A stretch of 64,000 nt of DNA from Muscardinus avellanarius (lineage: Eukaryota > Chordata > Mammalia > Rodentia > Gliridae), in the NCBI GenBank assembly GCA_963383645.1, contig OY726571.1, forward strand, positions 76,243,860 to 76,307,859, written 5' to 3'. The position numbers and the translations under genes are program-made. How positions within the stretch are numbered: the stretch's first letter is position 1; every line of letters begins with the position of its first letter. Below, piece after piece: positions 9,860-20,690 of the stretch. The notes beneath the pieces were generated by a model that did no database searches, was not told the DNA's origin, and worked only from the letters and a program-made list of their open reading frames with translations.

Positions 9860-10305
9860 TTTTTTTTTTTTTTGCAGTACCAAGGATGGAACCCAGGGGC
9901 ATTGTACCTCCAAGCCACACCCCCAGCCCTATATTTTAGTTTGTTTATTTATTTATTTAATTTTTGTGGTATTGGAAATGGGGCCCAATGGTCTACCTCC
10001 ATGCTACACCTCAGGCCTATTTTGTTTTTTATTTGGAAATAGGGTCTCACTGAGTGTGAGTTGCTGAGAGCCTCACTAAACTGTTGAGGCTGGCTTCAAA
10101 CCTGCAATCCTCCTGTCTCAGCCTCCCAAGTACTGGGATTATAAGTGTGTGCCACCACGCTTCGCTCAGTCTTTTTATTTTTGAAACAGGTTCTCACTGA
10201 GTTTCAAAGGGCCTTGTTAAGGAGCAGAGGCTGTCCACAAACCATGATTCTCTGGTCTCTACCTCCCAAATACTGAGATTACAAGCATGCGCCACCACAC
10301 CCGGC
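9860..10305 (-). mobile_element. B1-ID SINE split by a nested SINE
   Basis: The ID half (minus) is at 9872-9935 and the B1 half resumes at 10167-10305, ending 'gccaccacacccggc'. Between them sits a complete second SINE in the same orientation (about 9960-10166). Together with the copy at 9640-9824 this makes a block of three SINEs in about 670 bases. Confidence 0.8.
9960..10166 (-). mobile_element. Inner B1-ID SINE, nested
   Basis: A whole copy runs from 'tttttgtggtattggaaatg' (ID end) to 'gtgccaccacgcttcgct' (B1 start). It lies between the ID and B1 halves of an outer copy, so it inserted later, in or next to the outer copy's A-rich linker. Confidence 0.8.
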
Positions 10306-11084
10306 CCTTGCATTCACTTTTGAATTGTATTTATTTGCTTTTTAAAAATAATTTCACCATTATTATATCATTATAACTAAGATCAATCGATAGTTTTGCT
10401 TGTATATGCAACATCTCTGTCAGATTTCATTACAAATTTTATATTTCTTTTAAAAAACACTTTGGAGATTTTCTTTTGTCCACAGTTTTCAGGAACACCT
10501 TAAATACCATTGGCATTATTTTCTTTTAAAGGATTTCTAAATGTACTGCTTTGTGGAGAAATGTCTTTTGATAATTATTTCAGTTACTTTTATTGAAGTA
10601 GTTTTGTTTAGATTTTCTGTATTTTGTGATGTTTAATGTAAATCATATTTTAAAAATCTATTTCATTCAAGTTTTACAGTTTAGACTTTCTTGCTAAATC
10701 TTTAATATCCTGTTTCTATATGATTATTTACCCCTAACTTTTCAGGTATATTTCCTCATTGTTTTAAATTGTAGGACTTTTTCTTGTTTTCCCTACGTTG
10801 CCTAATTGTTTGCTGTTTTTATTTTGAACAATCAAGTTTGTTTTTATTAAAGCTATCATTTTTCTAATTCACTAGAAATTTGATTTTTTAAAATTCACTA
10901 GAATTGGAAAAAATGAGTTATAGGGTTTCTGTCATAATTAATTGTTCCTGCCATTAAAACACAAAAGCAGCCATAAGTAATAAGCAGATGATTGTCCATA
11001 CCTATATTCCAATAAAGCCACTCTGAACACTACATACTGGATTTCACAGAGTTTTCCTATATCATGAATGATTTTTTCCAAGTA
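10306..11084. other. AT-rich unique sequence, no gene
   Basis: Very T-rich. I recognise no repeat family, RNA gene or coding frame. Decayed L1 is possible because of the L1 fragment upstream, but I cannot show it. Confidence 0.35.
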
Positions 11085-11096
11085 TTAAAAAATGCA

Positions 11097-11318
11097 TCTG
11101 GGTATGTTGGCACACACTTGTGGTCCCAGTGCTTGGGAGGCTGAGACAGGAGGATTGTGATTCATGGACAGCCTCAGCTACTAGTAAGGCCCTCTGCAAC
11201 TTAGTGAGACCTTGTTTCAGGATAAAGAATAAAAAATTAGACTGGGTATAGCTTGGAGGTAGAATGTTCCAGGGTTCCACTGCCTTCCCCTTAGTGCTGG
11301 GGAAAAAAAAAAATAGCA
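11097..11318 (+). mobile_element. B1-ID SINE, first copy of tandem pair
   Basis: The B1 half reads 'tctgggtatgttggcacaca' and the middle 'cctcagctactagtaaggcc'. The ID half reads 'gactgggtatagcttggagg' and the tail is A11. The left flank carries attaaaaaatgca (11084-11096), which recurs only after the second SINE. Confidence 0.85.
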
Positions 11319-11520
11319 TACTGGGGATGGTCGCTCATGCCTGTAATCCCAGTACTTGAAAGGCTGATGTAGGAGGATCATGGGTTTGAGGACAGTCTCA
11401 GAAATTAGTGAGATTCTCATCAACCTGGTGAGACCCTGTTTTAAAATAAAAATAAAATAGGGCTGAGAGTGTAGCTCAGACGTAGAATGCCCCTGGATTC
11501 AATTTCCAATACTATAAAAA
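11319..11520 (+). mobile_element. B1-ID SINE, second copy of tandem pair
   Basis: It starts 'actggggatggtcgctcatg' directly after the A-tail of the first copy and ends 'tccaatactataaaaa'. It is followed by attaaaaaatgca (11521-11533), the partner of 11084-11096. The two SINEs thus share one 13-base target-site duplication. Confidence 0.85.
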
Positions 11521-11533
11521 ATTAAAAAATGCA

Positions 11534-12295
11534 AAAATTATTCTTATTTTGTAAACCACACGTATTGGACCAGACTTGGCTCATAAGCTATGGTTTGCTG
11601 GTCTCTACTTCATTTGATATATCTTTATATATTCATTTATTTATATAATACTTGTTATTTCCTTAATATAAACAATAATAAAAATGTGCCTATATTGTCT
11701 TCAAATATCTTTTCTTCTACTTTACTTGGTAAATATTTTTTTCCTTGTTTTACTTTTTACTGTTAAGTAGAAATGGGTTTCTGTTGTGTGAGTTACGCAT
11801 CTATTGATAAGCTTTGACCCTTAGCAATGATAAATGAGACAACCTAGAAATACACCCACCTCTTTTCACCTCTTCAGTTCTTTTTAAAAAATATTTACAT
11901 GGTCAGAGAATGCAATATTTTTCCCACCTGTGTTTTATTAACCAACAAAGAGTGAATTCTGAGAAGTTCATTAGTATATGATGAGACCATAAACATTTGA
12001 AATTTCTAATAACAATCCTGAAATTCAAATATATAAATACAAAGATAAATACAGCACAAATGTTTAGATGGTAAGAACCCTAGAGATTCAGGTAAGAGAA
12101 AATTTCAACCTTGACAGAAGCTGTAATGGAAGGAGCTGTGATGGGAACAGAGATTTCCAGGGCTAATGAGAACACTGAATGAAGTTAACTGGTATTCTTT
12201 ATTAAAGTTTTTGGTCTGAGAACTTTGGAAAGTTCCTTCTCATTTACCTGTTGTCCTACTGGTGACTTTTCATCTACATATAAATACGTATATAA

Positions 12296-12299
<4 letters not shown>
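11534..12299. other. Unique sequence, no gene seen
   Basis: AT-rich with no coding frame above chance and no repeat family that I recognise. Confidence 0.4.
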
Positions 12300-12348
<49 letters not shown>

Positions 12349-12356
12349 TGTGTATA
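12300..12356. repeat. (TG)n microsatellite
   Basis: About 27 TG/TA units on the plus strand. Frames of alternating Cys/Val or His/Thr across it are artefacts. Confidence 0.95.
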
Positions 12357-12369
12357 TATTTTTTTTTAT

Positions 12370-13471
12370 TTTTTATTTTGTAGTCTCTAGAGCCTACGCC
12401 AACTCCCAGGACAAGCCAGGCTCCCAGAGGCATCCTGGACCAAGGGTTCTTGGCACAGAGTGGGTTTCCAAAAGACAGAGGTCCCTTTGAGCCATACCCT
12501 AGCAGAGGAAACCAAGCCAAAATTGCTCTGAGAGCAGGAAGAGCGAAGGAGCGCAGGGCATTCTGTGAGGAATATATGCTGCCAGCCTCTTCGCTGTATA
12601 ATCTTTCCAGTGTTCTCTTTTTCTCTTAAATGTTTTCGTCTGTTGCTGCTAGTCATGAAGGGGATCACATGAGAAAGGCTTTGGGGGGATTTCACTCCCA
12701 TAACCCTACCCGGGGCCCCAGCGCGGCCCTCGTCTTTGCGCTCTGCAGAACTGTTTACTTATAAGCTTGGTTTTGGCAGCGAGTAAGTTTATTTTACATT
12801 TTACTGAAGTGTGAGGGGAAATGCTGATAGAAAAACTAAACAAAAATCCCTCGTGAAATGGTATCGCCAAAGGAGCAAAGTACCTGAAGGAATCAAACAT
12901 CCGGGAGCCCTGAACTCGAGGCTGAGTTTTCTTCCGTATAAGGCAGCCTCCACATCTCTTCCTGCTCTTGCTGGTGATAAGATCCACTGAAGATTAATAA
13001 CTCGGGGAGAGGGCTGCATTATTGTCAACCTACTAGGCAAGCCTGCGCCCCTGCCTGCCCTGGCTTCATGTCGGCCTTACCATAGCTGCCCAGAACCGGG
13101 TGCATAGGAGCCTTCTTGGGTGCATAAAGGCAGAGACACTAAGCCTTCCATCTAGGAAAGGGTGATGTCTAGTCCTGACCCAGACATCAGTGATCATGGT
13201 AAAAGGCATTGCATAATTTCTCCTTTATAGGTAATCATATATCCTGCCCTAAAATATCATTTTCAAAGTAGAATTATACTGCCCTTGTGTAAAATTAAAG
13301 GTATATGAAAGGACTTTGAAAAACATACTTGATTTTTTTGGGGGCCACAATTTTGTAAGAATAAACATTAAGCAGATGTGGGGAGTTGTGTGTGTAAATC
13401 TGATTAAATGTCAGTAACTGAATGATATACACCCTCGTATTTTGGGAGTAATGTAGCAATTTAACATAAAT
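12370..13471. other. Unique, CpG-containing segment; candidate conserved element
   Basis: It is repeat-poor, and about 12690-13030 holds noticeably more CpGs than the neighbourhood ('cccggggccccagcgcggcc', 'tgaactcgaggctgag', 'ataactcggggagagg') without being a CpG island. The motif 'ggtgataagatcc' (12970-12982) carries a GATA-type core. No splice-flanked coding frame is convincing. A regulatory role is inference only. Confidence 0.35.
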
Positions 13472-13485
13472 TAAGAATATGATTT

Positions 13486-14132
13486 GTGTTTGTTTATGTG
13501 TGGTCATGGGGATTGAATCCAGAGTCATTCTACCTCGGAGCTACACCTGCACCCCTTTCTATTTTTCTTTTTTCTTTTTGCTTTTATTGCATTATAGTCT
13601 AACATCATAATATAAATCATGTTGACAATGACATACATGCACAGACTAGTTGGTGCCCCCGCCCCACCTCCCCATATCCCTCCCTCCCAATACCAAGTGC
13701 CCAGATTAACAATGGTATATTCACATGTCTACACATAGTCGATGGTAGTATTTCCATTAATGAGCCTCAGTCTTCCTCCTCTCCTCCTTTTTCTCCCTGA
13801 GGTTCTCCTACATTATCTGGAGTCCCTCTGGTATCCCAAATACTCTCTAGTTCTCATATATCAGAGGAAAAAATATGACCCTTCACTTTCTGTGTTTGGC
13901 TAATCTCACTTAACATCTATTCTCCAGGTCCTTCCATCTTCTTGCAAATGATATAATTTTGTTCTTTTTTTATTGCTGAGTAGAATTCCATTCGATATTT
14001 TTGTTTTGAAATAGTGTCCTGCTAGGTTGCAGAGAGTCTTACTAAGTTGCTAAGGCTGTGTTCAAACCTGTTGATCATCCTGTCTCAGCCTCTCAATTCC
14101 TGAGGTTACAGTTATGTGCCACCGTGCCCAGA
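13486..14132 (-). mobile_element. B1-ID SINE interrupted by an L1
   Basis: The ID half (minus) is at 13495-13559 and the B1 half at about 14008-14132. A perfect 14-base target duplication taagaatatgattt flanks the whole block (13472-13485 and 14133-14146). An L1 3' end occupies the middle, so the SINE is the older insertion. Confidence 0.9.
13572..13995 (-). mobile_element. LINE-1 3' end nested in a SINE
   Basis: On the minus strand it runs from 'aatggaattctactcagcaa' through 'aagatggaaggacctggaga' (end of ORF2) and a 3' UTR to a tail near 13572. It is 5'-truncated to about 424 bases. Its own near-perfect target duplication is tatttttctttt (13560-13571) and tatttttgtttt (13996-14007), one mismatch. 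This dates the L1 after the SINE. Confidence 0.9.
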
Positions 14133-14146
14133 TAAGAATATGATTT

Positions 14147-15530
14147 TAAAGAGTGAAAACAGTAGTATAAAAAGGCTCTTCCCAAGGAATTTAAGAAGAG
14201 CTTTGCCGCGACTACTTCATCTTCCTCGGCATCTGCGTGGATTTCCCACGCAGGAAATTGGCGAAAGCTTAAAGTAAGCAAAGCCCCAAGGGGAAGTGTT
14301 GTCTCTGGCCAAAGTACTCCCCCACTCTTAGATATTCTTTCATAACTATTAGTCTTTTGGTAATGAGTCTTTTAACTTTCCACACGAATTGCTCGGGTGA
14401 TGTAAGATCAGGACTGTGAGAGAAACTGAGTCCGTGGAAAATAAATTTTCTAGTAATTTGTCTAAGCCTCTAAACGCCCTCGGCTTTGCTCAAATGGTAA
14501 TAAAATCTAGTTAGAATTCAGATGCAGTGGAAGCATTCCAGCCACAGTAATTACAAACGCAGATTTCCCCTCTATCTCTGACCTTCATTCTAATTATTAA
14601 CTTACAGTAAAAGCCTTAAGAGTCAGCTGAAACCATTAGCCATAAAAACTCGTAAGGGAGGCAACCGGTGCATCTGTTTACCCCCTCTCCTTGTGATCCT
14701 GCCTAGATACAGAGAAGATAAACTTTGTGTGTGACATCAAAGCAGCCTAGTTGATAAGCAGCTAATACTGCCCAATACAATAGAGCTGAAGGCTAGGAAG
14801 ATTATTGACCTTTACACCCAGTATGTGCGCTTCCTGAAACAGGGAGGTGCCATGTTGCTAAGAAATGAATATGTCAGAACAAAGGACAGATATAATAAAT
14901 GTGTAAGAGTGAAAGAAAGGAAATATGGTGAGAATAAGAAAGCATTTTTGTATGAAGAAGAGCTTATCCTAAGATTGTCCCAAATGGGAAAGAGAGAATC
15001 AGGGTAATCAGAAAAGAAAAAGAAGTTGCAAAGGTTTTGTGATAGGAAAATGGATTATTAAAAGAGGAATAGGCTTCTAATAAGCCTATCATTTGAGGAA
15101 AAGTGCTCAGCAGCTAGAGAAGTACATCTGACAACTAAATCTAAAAACTTCATGTTATTTTTTGGTGTTTATCTGCTAAACTGTTGTGAGCTTGCTTAAG
15201 CTTTCAGACTTTAGATGGCAATGCAGACGAAACTTGGGAGACCTCCATCTCATCCCCCTGGATCGCCATATCTCCCCATGCCAGCCATATGGACTAAGCC
15301 CTAGGAATGGAAAGTTCTGAAGAAACGAGTTAAAGGAGACTCCATGAGAGGCTGTATTCTCCAAGCCCTGGGCGTGCCTGTGCCTTCTGGAATTTGCCCT
15401 TTGGAGCTGCCTGTCTGCAAGGGCAGGGGGCTCAAGGACTGGGGGCTGGATTTGGTCACAAGATCTGGAGCTAATCTTTTTACTTTGTTTACATGTCCTT
15501 CACTTTTGTTTTGTGGTGATTGCAATTCTC
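14147..15530. other. Unique sequence, candidate conserved non-coding element
   Basis: No repeats are recognised over about 1.4 kb. About 14160-14800 is well mixed in composition and has a hairpin with an RBPJ-type core (14233-14253), 'cacagtaattacaaacgc', 'ctaattattaacttac' and a CpG-bearing 'gcaaccggtgcatctg'. I see no gene. Two small open frames (14825-15007 and 14093-14281) lack support. Confidence 0.35.
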
Positions 15531-15542
15531 TTCTTCTTCTTC

Positions 15543-15570
<28 letters not shown>
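15531..15570. repeat. (TTC)n / poly-T tract
   Basis: TTC units pass into about 22 T residues. No SINE body is attached on either side that I can recognise. Confidence 0.85.
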
Positions 15571-15573
<3 letters not shown>

Positions 15574-16204
15574 TATTAAGCTCACTGGTGAAGGATATAA
15601 ATTGTCCTGGGTTCTTGTGTAAAAAATTGCACAAGAGGCTTTTGTCCATGTCAGATTCTTTCCCGGAGAGGAATTTTCACATTAAGTGCCGTGAACAGGA
15701 ACTTAAAGGAATTTATTTCATAAAAGGGAAAAAAATTGCTGCAGATAAGTGGCTGCAGAACTGCACCCGAATCTTTTGCACATCTTTCTGAGAAACTCGA
15801 TCTCGAGCGGACTCAGTGGTCATATTCAGTGCTGGATTTATTATTCCTGACTGAGCCAGTCAGCCACAGAGCTTGCCTATTATTTATTAAGTGGAAGAGA
15901 AAGAGAAAGGACTTGAAAATATTTGTGAATAAAGCTTTTACACAAACTAAGTGGCCTTACATATAAGAAAACCCACAAAATTGTGAAAGTGCTTTTGCAA
16001 AGGATATACCAGCTCTAGTTCCAGCTCTCTATATTCCTGACTAAAATATGAGATACTTGTGTGAATTTAGTGTGTCATTCTCATAATAAAAACATGCTGG
16101 GTTGTTGATAACATTTTGTGTGAACTGGCCTGGACCTTCTAAATTCAGGAGTGGCCAGGTCCTAACTGAGATGTAAATACAACTACAGAAATTCATTTTC
16201 CTGA
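15571..16204. other. Unique sequence, no gene
   Basis: No recognised repeat. Several open frames of 60-90 codons overlap here without coding features. Confidence 0.35.
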
Positions 16205-16380
16205 GCCAGATGTGGTGACACATACCTGTAATCCTAGCCACTCAGGAGGCTGAGGCAGGAGGATCGCAAGTTCAAGACCACCCAGGATGATTTAGTGAGA
16301 CACTGTCTCAAATAAAAAATAAACAGGGCTTGGGATGTAGCTTAGTGGTAAAGTACCCCTGAGTTCAGCTCCATTAGTGG
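16205..16380 (+). mobile_element. B1-ID SINE, older variant
   Basis: It carries 'gccagatgtggtgacacata', 'ggaggctgaggcaggaggat', a shortened middle (gatgatttagtgagacactg) and an ID half 'gggcttgggatgtagcttag'. It ends near 'gttcagctccattagtgg' and passes into a purine tract. Confidence 0.85.
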
Positions 16381-16455
16381 AAGGGCAGAAGGAAAGAGGG
16401 AAGGAAGGAAGGAAGGGAGGGAGGGAGGAAGGGAGGGGATGGAGGAAAGGAAGAA
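16381..16455. repeat. (GGAA)n/(GGGA)n purine tract at SINE tail
   Basis: About 70 bases of purine follow directly after the SINE end, the same relationship as at 21815-22258. Confidence 0.9.
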
Positions 16456-16999
16456 AAATTTTCTCAGGGAAATGTAGTAGTATTAGTCAGAATACCTAGG
16501 TAATCGCGAGATCACAAATACAACGAAACCTCCAGTGCCTGCAATAACAAAAGCTTTTCCTTGCTGAGGTTGAGTGTCCACGTTGAACTGACTCTGGGAT
16601 CCGTTTTCCATCTCTGCATTCCCAGTTCCAGGCTGTGAGCCCTGTCACTACCTGGTTAATAGCTAGTTCCTCTGGTGGAAGGAAGTAGAAATTAAAATCT
16701 CAAACTATCTCTTGATACTTTTGCTCAAATTCCATTTCTAAGCCGATCAAGGTAACCCACCCACCTCCAAGGGGGCGGGAAATGCAGTCCTGCCATGTAA
16801 ATGGAATGAAGAGAAATAGATTACTGAACAACCCTAATGCATACCTGAAATGAACATTTTAAAATTATATTTTATTTTGTCCTCTGTCCCTGATAAGAAT
16901 AAAATGGAAATGACTTCTCATTCAAGTTTTACTATTTAATTTGACTTCCCAGTGGGGGGAAGGCTTTTAGGATTTTTTTATATTAAAGGTAGGAATGAT
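16456..16999. other. Unique sequence, no gene
   Basis: Mixed composition with no recognised repeat or coding frame. It includes isolated CpGs (tcgcgag, gggcggg). Confidence 0.4.
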
Positions 17000-17199
17000 A
17001 AGCCAGTTATAGTGACACATGCCTGTGATCCCAGTACTAGGGAGGCTGAGGCAGAAAGATGGTTCAAGGTCAGCATGCAGTAACTTAGCAAGAGCCTCGG
17101 CAACTTAGACCCTGTTTCATAAATAAAAAATAGAATAGGGCTGGAGGTGTGGCTCAGAAGTAAAATGTTCCTGAATCAAATCCCTATTCCCAAAAAAAA
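17000..17199 (+). mobile_element. B1-ID SINE
   Basis: It reads 'ccagttatagtgacacatgc', 'ggaggctgaggcagaaagat', 'agcaagagcctcggcaactt', then the ID half 'gggctggaggtgtggctcag'. The tail is A8 followed by imperfect (GAAT)n. A short direct repeat aggaatga lies on the left (16991-16998), with ggaatga on the right. Confidence 0.85.
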
Positions 17200-17299
17200 G
17201 GAATGAATGAATGAAAGAATGAATGAAAGAAAAGTAGTAACAAAAGTATTTTGCTATAAGATGAGAAAAGTATCTGAAAAATTTTGTGTAGTAAGAGAA

Positions 17300-18010
17300 C
17301 TGTTACTTGTTGCAAATATGGGGGGAGGAAGGGAAAATAATCTCTCTTCCTGAAGAACAGGAGGGATACAAGCTGGACTCAGGACTACACAATCAGTAAA
17401 GAAATCCATAACCATGAGACATAGGCAATTGCTTTTGGTCTAAGACTAAGGCTTAGTCAAAACAGAGAGTACCCTGAGCCTCCATGCCAGGCTAACAAGC
17501 ATTATTAATGCCAGAGATCTCGATGCATTGCATCAAAGACCAAAAGCTAAGGGCTTAGCAGACCCTGAATAAGAGAAACAAAAAAATATTCTTGCAAAAT
17601 CATTCCCACCCTAAACACACAGCATCAGTAGAAATATGTGGTGCGCTGAGAGTAACCATAGCAACAACAACCCTCAAACCCAGCCCAACTTCTAACTAGG
17701 TTAACTCCTCTCCCCACAATAAAATTCTAGCAGAAGGAAAAACACACCCATCTTTAGGAAGAAATGTGATATACTTTAGCCTTTATTACAGTATATAAGA
17801 TGTCTATTTTTCAATAAAAATTGCAAAGCAAGCCAGACATGGTAGTGCATACTTGTAATACCAGTACTTGGGAGGCTGAAACAGGAGGATCACAGGTTTT
17901 CCCTCTGTGACTCAGTGAGACTCTGTTTCAAAATAGAGAATAAAAAATAGGACTGGAGGTGTAACTTGGAGGTAAAATGCCCGTTGGTTCTATTTCAAGT
18001 AATGCAAAAA

Positions 18011-18045
<35 letters not shown>

Positions 18046-18364
18046 AATGCAGATCTTAGAAAATAAGGGGGAAAATCTAGAATATTGCTTAGAAATATAA
18101 TCATCCTTAGAAGCCATCTCAGATATGACAGATATTGGAATTGTCTGGCAGGGAATTCCAAATAACCTTGACTGGTATGTTAGAGGCTCCAGGTAGAAAG
18201 GTAGACATCATGGAAAATCAATTGGGGAGTTTCACCAGAGAGGAGAAAACTGTAAAAAACAAAGAAAAAGTGTCAAATGGAAGTGTTAAAAATTAAAAAT
18301 ATGGCAATGGAGATAAATGATACCCTTAACAGGTTCATGAGTAGATGTGATAGAGTCGTGCATG
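17300..18364 (+). mobile_element. Ancient L1M 5' UTR/ORF1 region, left part
   Basis: Segments such as 'agatatgacagatattggaa', 'cagggaattccaaataacc' and 'aatggaagtgttaaaaatta' match, by memory, the old L1M 5' region and early ORF1 (..gatgttggaattatcagac.., ..gggaatttaaaacaac..). It is cut by a SINE at 17830-18046 and by an LTR from 18365. The left limit is uncertain; 17300-17560 is weaker. Confidence 0.6.
17830..18046 (+). mobile_element. B1-ID SINE with (TAAA)n tail, inside L1M
   Basis: It reads 'gccagacatggtagtgcata', a shortened middle, 'tctgtttcaaaatagagaat' and an ID half 'ggactggaggtgtaacttgg'. The tail is (TAAA)9-10 (18007-18046). Confidence 0.85.
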
Positions 18365-18735
18365 AGTTTGCTAAAGCTGCTGTAACAAAGCACCATAGAT
18401 GATGGCTTAAACCATAGAAATGTATTTTCACACAATTTTGCAAGTTAGAAGTGTGAGATGAGGTTGTGGGCAGGGTTAGTTTCTTTTGAGGCCTCTCTCC
18501 TTGGCTGGCAGATGGCCACCTTCACTCTGTGTATTTACATGGTCTTCTCTGAGTGTCCGTTTTTTTGTCTCCCCTTCTTATAAGGACACTAGTCATATTC
18601 CATTAGGACCTCAGTTGAACCTAAGTTCCGCTTTAATGACCTTGTTTTTTAATATAGTCCCATTATGAGATACTGGGTTTAGGATTTTAAAATATAAGTG
18701 GTAGTGGGGTGGATGGTCAGAATGCACCCCACTAT
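18365..18735 (-). mobile_element. MaLR LTR (MLT1-like), antisense, inside L1M
   Basis: The plus strand carries the antisense MLT1 signature: 'gctgctgtaacaaagcacca', 'ggcttaaaccatagaaatgt', 'ttttgaggcctctctccttg', 'gcagatggccaccttcactc', 'tataaggacactagtcatat'. It separates two L1M ORF1 segments. ERVL-MaLR LTRs carry no protein gene. Confidence 0.8.
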
Positions 18736-20290
18736 AATGTAATGAAAGATGCAGCAAACTTGATGATTTCATCTGTAGAAATTAAATAAATTGAAACTGG
18801 GGAAAAAAATAGAGAAAACTCCAACAGGTCATTTAAGATCATATCAGATGGTCTAACATACATGTAATTGTAATTGCAGAAGGAAAAGAGACAGATCAGA
18901 GGGAATATAAAAAAAATAGATGAAGAATGTTTCAAAATTATTGATGGAATCAAAAGTCAAAACCTGAAGCTCAGGGAATGCCAAAAAGAAAAGATGCCAA
19001 GCACACATGAACAAATGAATAAGGGAGATACTAGAAGAATAGTGGAGGGAATTTGGGGAGGGAAAAGGAGGTAGAAGAGTAAACTTGATGAAGGCAATAG
19101 CTGATATAATCCTATGTTCATCAATACCAATTTAATATTATGCATAGGGAGGGGTAGGGCACAGGGTGGTACCCAGAGAGGAACACACAAGTGCTGGGTG
19201 TCTGTATGTCTCTACCACACTGAACCTCATTATGATGTATAACCGCAATGCGTCAATAATAACAGAAAAGGAAATAATCAACAGAGTGAAGAGATAATCT
19301 GTAGAATGTGAGGAAGTCATTGGCAGTAATTCATCTGAAAGAGGACTAATATCCAGAATGCGTAGAAAACAAAAAACATCACCACAATAAATAATCCAAT
19401 AAAAAATGGGCAAATGACCTGAACAGACACGTCTCAAAAGAAGTACAAATGGCCTATCGATAAATACTTGAAGAATATGCTTAATATCCTCAGTCATCAG
19501 GGAAATGCAGATCTAAACTACACTGGGATTCCATCTCACCCCAGTTAGAATGGCTAACAACAACAACAACAACAACAACAAATGCCAGAAAGGTTGTCGA
19601 TAAAAGTAAACCTTATACACTGTGGGAATGTAAGTTAGTACACTATGGAAAATAGCATAGAGATTCTTCAGAAAACTAAAAATGGAACTACCATATTATC
19701 CAGGTCTTCCACTCCCGAGTAGGTATGTGAAGGTTATAAAATAAATATGCAAATGATATCTGAATATCCATGTTTATTGCATCAGTATTCACAAGAGCTA
19801 AGATGTCCATCAATAGATGAGTAAAGAATATATATACACACAAATATGTATATGTATATATATACATATATATACACACACACATATATATATATATATA
19901 TACCCAATGGTATATTATTCAGCCATAAAGAAGAATAATTATATACCCAATGGTATATAATTCAGCCATAAAGAATATAATTTTCAGAAAAATAGAACTG
20001 GAAAAATTATATTAGCAAAGTAATCCAAACACAAAAAGAAAATATTGCATTTTTTCTCATATATGTGAAATCTAGAAAACAAAACAAAACAAAAACCAAG
20101 AATGTAACCTGAAAGTAGAAAAAAAAAACTATTAGGAACTGGGAAAGATGTAAGAGGAAAGAAAGTAGTAGAAGAGAGGGTGTACTTGATCAGTGGACGA
20201 TATAGGCATGTATAGAAATGTCACAGTGAAATTCATTAACTTATACAACAAACCAATTATCAAATGTTAATAATTATAAATAAATAAGAA
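18736..20290 (+). mobile_element. L1M mosaic: ORF1 piece, 3' UTR-like piece, ORF2 C-terminal piece
   Basis: 18740-18990 resembles old L1 ORF1 (gatggtctaacatacatgta, gaagctcagggaatgcc). 19000-19265 looks like an L1 3' UTR (cattatgatgtataacc, aatgcgtcaataataaca). 19266-20240 is the last part of ORF2 (agaggactaatatccagaat, atgggcaaatgacctgaac, cagttagaatggctaac), with (CAA)n at 19558-19581 and a TA/CA-rich insert (19829-19901). The piece order does not follow a single L1, so more than one insertion or rearrangement is needed. Confidence 0.75.
19829..19902. repeat. (TA)n/(CA)n imperfect microsatellite inside L1 ORF2
   Basis: Alternating TA and CA units lie where old L1 ORF2 reads 'tatacacatgg'; probably an in-situ expansion. 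A duplicated phrase 'acccaatggtatat.attcagccataaagaa' occurs twice just after it (19902 and 19946). Confidence 0.85.
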
Positions 20291-20690
20291 TATGTAAGTC
20301 CTGAAGACATTATCAACCATATTGACCTAATAGGCTTTTACAAAAAATGTATAGAAACCCAATAAAAATAAAATATACATAGGACATTTGGAGGATAGAC
20401 CTTAATGAATTCTTAAACTTTGAAAGTGTAAAATTATAAAAATTATGCATTCTCATACTATAATGGAATTAAATGAAGTCAATAAAATAAAAATGAGTAA
20501 AGTTAGGAGTATTGGGAAATGGTTAAGTAGGATTTATATATACTTTCATTTCTTCTAGAATAATGTTAACATCCAGGGAAGTGAATTGGTGTGTTAATAA
20601 ATCTTTGGCCTTTTATCAGAATGATATTTTAGGCCAGAGTATACTTATTCACTAAATACTTTAAAACTGAATATATTATCATTATTTTAC
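20291..20690. other. AT-rich sequence, no gene
   Basis: I recognise nothing here beyond AT-rich decayed sequence, possibly more L1. Confidence 0.35.

Noticed and set aside
12300..12356. TG tract as a Z-DNA or recombination signal
   Set aside because: Long TG runs can adopt Z-DNA, but nothing else in the local sequence supports a specific role; listed only as a microsatellite.
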